Below are positions 13,908 through 18,532 of a stretch of 18,532 nucleotides of DNA, piece by piece (positions within the stretch are counted from its first letter, which is position 1; every line of letters begins with the position of its first letter). The notes under the pieces were generated by a model. The model was not told the DNA's origin. It was given only the letters and a program-made list of their open reading frames with translations, and searched no databases. Made by a program: the position numbers and the translations under genes. The stretch is from Trueperella sp. (GTDB taxonomy: Bacteria; Actinomycetota; Actinomycetes; Actinomycetales; Actinomycetaceae): the NCBI GenBank assembly GCA_012727825.1, contig JAAYGH010000059.1, forward strand, positions 1-18,532. The letters are read 5' to 3'.

Positions 13908-14279
13908 ATGACACAGATGACCAAGAATGAACTCGGCGCGTGGGGCGAAACCGTCGCAGTCACCCACCTTCAACACGCAGGCTGGGCCATCCTCGAAAGA
14001 AATTGGCGAACGCGAGGCGGGGAACTCGACATCGTCGGATTTGATCCTTCGCGTCACTCAATTGTGGCTGTCGAGGTGAAAACCCGAAGAACCCATTTCG
14101 CCGGTTCACCCGAAGAGGCGGTGACGTACGCGAAGATCCAGAGACTTCGTGGGTTGTTGCTCAGCTGGCTCGTACAACGCGGAAGTTTTGCAGCAACGAT
14201 TACGGTGGACGTGATTGCCGTGGACGTCGATAACACCGGTTTACATTCGATCAGTCACGTGAAGGATGTGGCTGCATGA
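13899..14279 (+). CDS. yraN: YraN/UPF0102 family nuclease-like protein
   Basis: UPF0102 proteins have a restriction-endonuclease-like fold, and their function is not settled. They nearly always sit beside comM and dprA, as here. The active-site-like residues are visible in GGELDIVGFD and VAVEVKTRR, which give the E/D-ExK pattern, and GAWGETVAV is the N-terminal signature. The longest form has 126 residues. The true start may be the ATG at 13908 (123 residues) or 13917, since the family signature begins only at NELGAWGE. It ends with TGA inside ATGA shared with the comM start, so the genes are co-translated. Confidence 0.9.
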   Translation: MTHMTQMTKNELGAWGETVAVTHLQHAGWAILERNWRTRGGELDIVGFDPSRHSIVAVEVKTRRTHFAGSPEEAVTYAKIQRLRGLLLSWLVQRGSFAATITVDVIAVDVDNTGLHSISHVKDVAA

Positions 14280-15814
14280 GCACGTTAAAAAGTGCCGTCG
14301 CGGGAACTGTTGGCAGGGCGCACACGCTCAGCTTGCTCGGGCTCTCTGCCGTGCCTATCGTCGTCGAGGCAGTGCAGCTCAATGGATTACCGAGTTTCAC
14401 CATCGTGGGCCTGCCAGATGCCGCGGTTAACGAGGCGAGGGAACGTCTCCGGGCAGGATTCCACGCCATATCGATGCCGTGGCCGAATCGAAGGCTAACA
14501 GTGAATCTGTCGCCAGCTGATGTGTTGAAATCAGGGACGGGATTCGATCTGGCTATCGCTGTGGCAATTCTAGGATCGATGGGGTTTCGCCTACCTGGAG
14601 ATGTCGCCGTTATGGGGGAGCTCGGACTCGACGGGTCCGTGCGTGCAGTGCGAGGCATCTTGCCGGCTCTCGTGGCAGCGCACGATCAGGGGATTTATAA
14701 CGCTATCGTGCCGCATGCTAATGAAGCTGAAGCCGAGCTGGTTGATGAAGTGACCGTCACTCCCGTGCGCCACCTTGGCGAGGTGGCAATGATGTGCGGG
14801 GCAGAGAGTTCGTTTACGATGCCCGCGGAGGAGCCTCGGAGTTCTTATGCGGACTCAGTTAGCGAGGCTGCTGATCTTGCCGACGTCTACGGGCAAGAGG
14901 AAGCAATTGCGGCACTTGAGATCGCGGCCGCAGGCGGGCACCACGTGCTCATGGTTGGCTCACCAGGCATTGGCAAGTCCATGCTGGCTCAGCGTTTGCC
15001 AGGAATTTTGCCAGATCTTGGGCGAGGTGCAGCTCTGGAAGTGGCGGCGATTTCCTCTCTCGTCGGGGAGCGGTTCTCCTCGCTTCCCTCCCGTCCACCG
15101 TTGTCGGCACCGCATCACACGGCATCTCCAGCTGCGATGGTCGGTGGAGGCACGGGTATTCCACGGCCCGGAGCGATCACCCTCGCCCATCGAGGAGTGC
15201 TGTTTTGTGATGAATTCCCCGAGTTTGCTCCGCGGGTGATTCAATCCTTGCGTCAACCAATGGAAACTGGATATATCGATATTGCGCGGGCAAAGGCGAG
15301 CATTCGATTCCCGGCCCGCTTCCAGCTGGTCGCTGCTGCTAATCCGTGCAGATGCGGCAATATTTTGGATGCGCCCTCCAGGTGCACGTGTACCTCGCGC
15401 GATAACCGTCTCTATCAGGCGTCCCTTGGTGGGCCGGTGCGAGACCGCATCGATATCCAGTCCGTGCTGCGACGCCCTTCGAAAGCAGATTTGCGACGTG
15501 GATCAACCACCTCGAGCGCCGAGGTGCACCAGCGTGTGAGTCAAGCGCGCGAGCGCCAAATCCACCGACTGAGCGGCACAGATGCCGATCACAATGCAGC
15601 GGTGCCAGGTGCGTGGCTTCGCGAGCACACCCTGTTGTCCAGCGCGTCCAGAGAAGTGTTTGAAAATGCGATTTCTCGCGGTGATCTCACCCTCCGCGGG
15701 TTCGACCGGGTGATGAGACTCGCGTGGTCAGTTGCAGATCTCGCGGGCCACGACGCGCCATCGGACGATGATCTAACACTTGCCTACGCACTGCGAGGAG
15801 GGAGAGACGAATGA
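14276..15814 (+). CDS. comM: ComM/YifB-type AAA+ ATPase (Mg-chelatase-like)
   Basis: ComM is a hexameric helicase that promotes branch migration during natural transformation. The 512 residues begin with a Lon-protease-like (ChlI) domain: IVVEAVQLNGLPSFTIVGLPDAAV and VNLSPADVLKSGTGFDLAIA in short segments. The AAA+ module has Walker A GSPGIGKS at 228-235 and Walker B VLFCDE ending at 313. The Mg-chelatase-like C-terminal part has a zinc-finger-like cluster (NPCRCGN, CTC) and RDRIDIQ. All motifs look functional. It overlaps yraN and dprA by ATGA at both ends. ComM occurs in many species not known to be transformable, so presence alone does not prove competence. Confidence 0.93.
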   Translation: MSTLKSAVAGTVGRAHTLSLLGLSAVPIVVEAVQLNGLPSFTIVGLPDAAVNEARERLRAGFHAISMPWPNRRLTVNLSPADVLKSGTGFDLAIAVAILGSMGFRLPGDVAVMGELGLDGSVRAVRGILPALVAAHDQGIYNAIVPHANEAEAELVDEVTVTPVRHLGEVAMMCGAESSFTMPAEEPRSSYADSVSEAADLADVYGQEEAIAALEIAAAGGHHVLMVGSPGIGKSMLAQRLPGILPDLGRGAALEVAAISSLVGERFSSLPSRPPLSAPHHTASPAAMVGGGTGIPRPGAITLAHRGVLFCDEFPEFAPRVIQSLRQPMETGYIDIARAKASIRFPARFQLVAAANPCRCGNILDAPSRCTCTSRDNRLYQASLGGPVRDRIDIQSVLRRPSKADLRRGSTTSSAEVHQRVSQARERQIHRLSGTDADHNAAVPGAWLREHTLLSSASREVFENAISRGDLTLRGFDRVMRLAWSVADLAGHDAPSDDDLTLAYALRGGRDE

Positions 15815-16917
15815 ATGAACGTCTAGCTCGAATCGAATGGTCGCGCATCGCCGAAGGTGGCGACGTGGTGGCTCATTTGCTGATCGAGCGGTTGGGAGCT
15901 GGTCCGGCACTCGATGCAGTGCGAACGGGCGCTGGTCTGAACCAGGATGAGCACAGGGCGGCCCAGCGTTGGCGCCACCGATTAGATCGCAATGATTCGT
16001 TCAACATGAATGCCCTGAGTGCGCTCGGCATGAGAGTGTTGATTCCGGGCGACGCCGCGTGGCCCGAGCACCTTAACGACCTCGGGCCGGAGACACCACC
16101 CGTGCTGTGGGTCAAAGGTGATGCGGGTGCACTGACGGCTCGCCCATCGGTATCGATCGTCGGATCCCGGGCCGCGTCGGCAGCTGGTATTCGGATCGCA
16201 CGAGACTTTGCGTGCGAGGTTTCTGAGATGGCGACCATTGTTTCGGGCGGTGCCTTCGGAATTGACGCCGCCGCACACAGCGGCGCGATCCTCGCGCAGA
16301 AACCAACGATCATTGTAAGTGCGGGCGGCGCCGATCGGGTATATCCACGTGCGCATGAGAACCTGTTCCGGCAGGTACTTGACGGCGGTGGGGCTGTCAT
16401 TTCGGAATCTCCACTTGGTGCAGCACCGCAGCGATTCCGATTCCTCGCCAGAAACCGTCTTATCGCCGCGCTCGGCCGGGCGACCCTCGTGGTCGAGGCG
16501 CCGTCGCGCTCCGGTGCACTGTCAACAGCGCGCCACGCGATGAAAATCGGACGCGACGTGGGGGCTGTGCCGGGGCCAATCGACTCCGTTCACTCACGCG
16601 GGTGCATCGATCTACTCCGCAACGGAGCCACCGCGATCGCCAGTGTGGAGCATCTGCGCGAGTTGATTGGCCCTCTTCATGTTCAAGAATCGATTGAGCC
16701 CGACTTCTTCTCGTATGGTGCCGTCGATGACTTCGACCAGCGAACGGCGCGCACTCTCGATGCCGTTCCGATTCGCACGGCTGCCGATCTGCCATCAATC
16801 GCGTCCGTGGCTGGACTGTCCGTGACGGAAACGCTGACGGCTTTAGGGCGCCTGGTCTTGGCTGGACGGGTCGAGGAACGATCAGGGCGGTGGGTTCGCA
16901 CTAGAATAGGCACATGA
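15811..16917 (+). CDS. dprA: DNA processing protein DprA (Smf)
   Basis: DprA binds incoming single-stranded DNA and loads RecA during transformation. The 368 residues have an N-terminal helical part. The Rossmann-like core has VSIVGSRAASAAG (114-126), SGGAFGIDAAAH (from 145), the VYPRAHENLF segment, and the ESPLGAAPQRFRFLARNRLIAAL box. GAVPGPIDSVHSRGCIDLLR and a C-terminal winged-helix domain follow (about 305-368). The GxxxGID loop has F149 where most DprAs have arginine or tyrosine, a mild difference. It overlaps comM and xerC by four bases at each end. No late competence pseudopilus genes occur in the window. Confidence 0.95.
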   Translation: MNERLARIEWSRIAEGGDVVAHLLIERLGAGPALDAVRTGAGLNQDEHRAAQRWRHRLDRNDSFNMNALSALGMRVLIPGDAAWPEHLNDLGPETPPVLWVKGDAGALTARPSVSIVGSRAASAAGIRIARDFACEVSEMATIVSGGAFGIDAAAHSGAILAQKPTIIVSAGGADRVYPRAHENLFRQVLDGGGAVISESPLGAAPQRFRFLARNRLIAALGRATLVVEAPSRSGALSTARHAMKIGRDVGAVPGPIDSVHSRGCIDLLRNGATAIASVEHLRELIGPLHVQESIEPDFFSYGAVDDFDQRTARTLDAVPIRTAADLPSIASVAGLSVTETLTALGRLVLAGRVEERSGRWVRTRIGT

Positions 16918-17810
16918 GCATCGACCGCATCCTCGCAGACTACGAGCACGAGCTCGCCGTGCGTCGAGGACTGTCCGAGCACACCGTCACCGCCTACGTC
17001 AACGAAGCCCGTTCGCTCGTGGATTTTCTTGAACAGCACTCGGATGACGTTGCAGGTTCACTCGAATACCTCGAGTTGGCTGACCTGCGTTCGTGGCTGG
17101 CCTCGCATCACGGGCACTCACGAGCTTCCATGGCTCGCCATTCGGCAGCGATTCGGAGTTTTTCCGCGTGGCTCTACAAGAATGAGTACACCAAAATTGA
17201 TGCCGGACGGCGACTCAAATCACCTCGCGCCGATAACGAACTTCCACAGATCCTCACTGAAGCGCAGGCAAAAAAACTCCTTGATACCGCGGAACAGCGA
17301 GCACAAGACGAGGGTGGCATGGCCGTGCGAGACTGGGCGATGCTTGAGATGCTCTACGCATCAGGTATTCGTGTGAGCGAGCTCGTCGGCCTCAACACCG
17401 CAAGCCTTCGCCCCGATTCCACGCTCCGAGTGCTCGGAAAGGGAAACAAAGAACGCATCGTGCCCTATGGCCGGCCCGCCCGTGAAGCCATGATGCAGTG
17501 GTTGACCGTTCGCCAAGACGTCGTCAAACACGATAAGGATGCCGTGTTCCTTGGTGAAGCCGGCAAACGTATTGACCCGCGCATGGTTCGCACAGTGCTC
17601 GATCGTCTGACCGCCCTTGCAGGCGTGCCGCGCGTCGGGCCGCACGCCCTGCGCCACTCGGCTGCCACCCACCTCTTGAACGGAGGATCAGATCTGAGAA
17701 GCGTTCAGGAGGTTCTGGGGCATTCATCCCTTGGAACAACCCAGCGCTACACGCACGTGAGCGCCGAACGCCTGCGGGCGGCCTTTGGCCAAGCACATCC
17801 GCGGGCTTAG
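16914..17810 (+). CDS. xerC: Tyrosine recombinase XerC
   Basis: XerC, together with XerD, resolves chromosome dimers at dif near the division septum. The 298 residues show the SAM-like N-terminal domain (ILADYEHELAVRRGLSEHTV) and the catalytic domain. All six catalytic residues are visible: R153 (SGIRVSEL), K176 (LGKGNKER), H244 and R247 (HALRH), H270 (LGHSSLG) and the nucleophile Y279 (RYTHV). A phage or transposon integrase is unlikely, because length, the LGHSSLGTTQRYTHV end and its conserved place after dprA fit the housekeeping enzyme. The ATG overlaps the dprA stop (ATGA). I see no clear terminator in the 65 bases before the converging M23 gene. Confidence 0.95.
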   Translation: MSIDRILADYEHELAVRRGLSEHTVTAYVNEARSLVDFLEQHSDDVAGSLEYLELADLRSWLASHHGHSRASMARHSAAIRSFSAWLYKNEYTKIDAGRRLKSPRADNELPQILTEAQAKKLLDTAEQRAQDEGGMAVRDWAMLEMLYASGIRVSELVGLNTASLRPDSTLRVLGKGNKERIVPYGRPAREAMMQWLTVRQDVVKHDKDAVFLGEAGKRIDPRMVRTVLDRLTALAGVPRVGPHALRHSAATHLLNGGSDLRSVQEVLGHSSLGTTQRYTHVSAERLRAAFGQAHPRA

Positions 17811-17875
17811 CACGCCGCGCAACGTTCGCCTCCACCGGGACGGAGAAAAGACGAAGCGCGCTCGCGATCGTCGCA

Positions 17876-18430
17876 CTATTCGTACAGCCGGATCGGTGCT
17901 GTGACCAGTAGTGACAGCGGATCCAGATAGCCATCGGACCCGCGCTTGGCGCCCCAGTGCAAGCACGAAAATGGAGCGCAATGGGTGCCGTCAACGTGAC
18001 CAATAATCTCGCCACGAACAACGCTCTGTCCACGCCTAACGGTCGGAATAATCGGCTCGTAGGTGGTTCGAATGCCGTCGGCGTGCTCGATCGAGACCAG
18101 CTCTCGATCGTTGAGCCTGCCCGCATAGATGGTCGTTCCATCCGCCGAGGCTCGCACGGGATGACCTGCTGCCAACGCCAGGTCAACACCCCGATGTCCG
18201 ACTGTCCAATTGGCTGGTCCGATAGCAAATTTGCGCAGGACAGGAACCTCCTCACCCGAAGGCCAGTCGTAGTCGATCGAGGCATGACTTTGACCCACGG
18301 ATGTGGAGATGCTGACGTGCATATCCTGATGGGGAGCCACGGCAGGTTCGCTTTCTGACGGTAGGGCAGTAGCCACAAGACCGGCAGTTGCCAATGCGCC
18401 ACACGCAATCGCAAGACTTAGTTTTTTCAT
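17876..18430 (-). CDS. Secreted M23-family peptidase-like protein (LytM domain, altered HxH)
   Basis: A 184-residue exported protein: MKK, a hydrophobic helix to about residue 23 and a small-residue region form a signal peptide. The start is taken there (ATG ending at 18430, with GGAG only 2 bases upstream); a longer frame from 18493 would bury the signal peptide. A LytM/M23 domain follows: H79 and D83 in GHRGVD, and H158 in SCLHWGAKRG. The canonical HxH is CLH, so C156 replaces the usual base histidine while the three metal ligands remain. C151 and C156 could form a disulfide. It may bind or remodel peptidoglycan, perhaps with low activity. A similar M23 gene stands opposite rpsB in M. tuberculosis (Rv2891, from memory), which predicts rpsB just past the window. 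Confidence 0.85.
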   Translation of the reverse strand: MKKLSLAIACGALATAGLVATALPSESEPAVAPHQDMHVSISTSVGQSHASIDYDWPSGEEVPVLRKFAIGPANWTVGHRGVDLALAAGHPVRASADGTTIYAGRLNDRELVSIEHADGIRTTYEPIIPTVRRGQSVVRGEIIGHVDGTHCAPFSCLHWGAKRGSDGYLDPLSLLVTAPIRLYE

Positions 18431-18456
18431 AACTCCACGGTGCCACGACACATGAC

Positions 18457-18482
18457 AACGACGCCGAGTGATCGGCGTCGTT
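18457..18482. promoter_or_regulatory. Perfect 10-bp hairpin upstream of the M23 gene
   Basis: AACGACGCCG (18457-18466) pairs with CGGCGTCGTT (18473-18482) across a six-base loop; on the plus strand it ends in TTT. It lies 27 bases upstream of the M23 start codon. It could be a hairpin in the M23 5' leader, an operator, or a terminator-like element shielding the presumed rpsB operon from antisense transcription. A TGGACA at 18512-18517 could be a plus-strand -35 box with its -10 outside the window. Confidence 0.5.
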
Positions 18483-18532
18483 TGTGGGATCAATGCACAT
18501 GTGGAGTGCGGTGGACAACTATTTATCTAAAC

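Noticed and set aside
16914..17810. Phage or integron integrase instead of XerC
   Set aside because: Length, motif spacing, ATGA overlap with dprA and conserved synteny all fit the housekeeping recombinase, and no attachment site or mobile gene is nearby.
17524..18414. Open frame of 296 codons on the minus strand across xerC and the M23 gene
   Set aside because: It overlaps two well-supported genes in other frames and its translation shows no domain; it is a by-product of base composition.

Overview
The window looks like chromosomal core DNA of a mid-to-high-GC actinobacterium, most likely Actinomycetaceae-like (Trueperella or Arcanobacterium type; the genus is a guess). The main evidence is gene order. 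rpsP-khpA-rimM-trmD, rplS-lepB-rnhB-DUF2469 and yraN-comM-dprA-xerC, followed by an opposite-strand M23 protein, is the order I recall around Rv2890c-Rv2909c of Mycobacterium tuberculosis, with ffh and ftsY close by. The small DUF2469 protein, the charged tail on S16 and the frequent GTG starts agree with this. I see no insertion sequence, phage gene, CRISPR array, tRNA or rRNA.

Layout. 1-1530: the end of a DcuC-type carboxylate carrier and an AbgA-like M20 amidohydrolase, closed by a GC-rich hairpin. 1600-4499: the protein-targeting pair ftsY (SRP receptor) and ffh (SRP GTPase). 4509-5588: a metal-dependent amidohydrolase in the ffh transcription unit. 5593-6546 (minus): a cation diffusion facilitator. 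6547-6875: a divergent regulatory region. 6876-9643: rpsP, khpA, a strong hairpin terminator, rimM, and trmD fused to a C-terminal GNAT acetyltransferase domain. 9644-10154: a structured leader, rplS and a classic terminator. 10219-12113: promoter, lepB, rnhB and a DUF2469 gene. 12180-13544 (minus): mgtE behind a long, foldable upstream region. 13899-17810: yraN, comM/yifB, dprA and xerC, joined by ATGA overlaps. 17876-18430 (minus): a secreted M23-type protein. The right edge probably leads into rpsB-tsf, inferred from synteny only.

How the genes fit. ftsY/ffh and lepB serve membrane targeting and export. rpsP, rplS, rimM, trmD and khpA serve ribosome assembly, tRNA m1G37 modification and RNA binding. 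rnhB, yraN, comM, dprA and xerC handle nucleic acid (ribonucleotide removal, a nuclease-like fold, uptake and recombination of single-stranded DNA, chromosome dimer resolution). mgtE and the CDF carrier handle divalent cations.

The most unusual item is the TrmD-GNAT fusion of 458 residues. Next come the candidate cis-regulatory RNAs before mgtE and rplS, a perfect 15-bp tandem duplication that copies the lepB Shine-Dalgarno region, a palindromic promoter and apparently leaderless start at ftsY, and the M23 protein whose HxH motif reads CLH.
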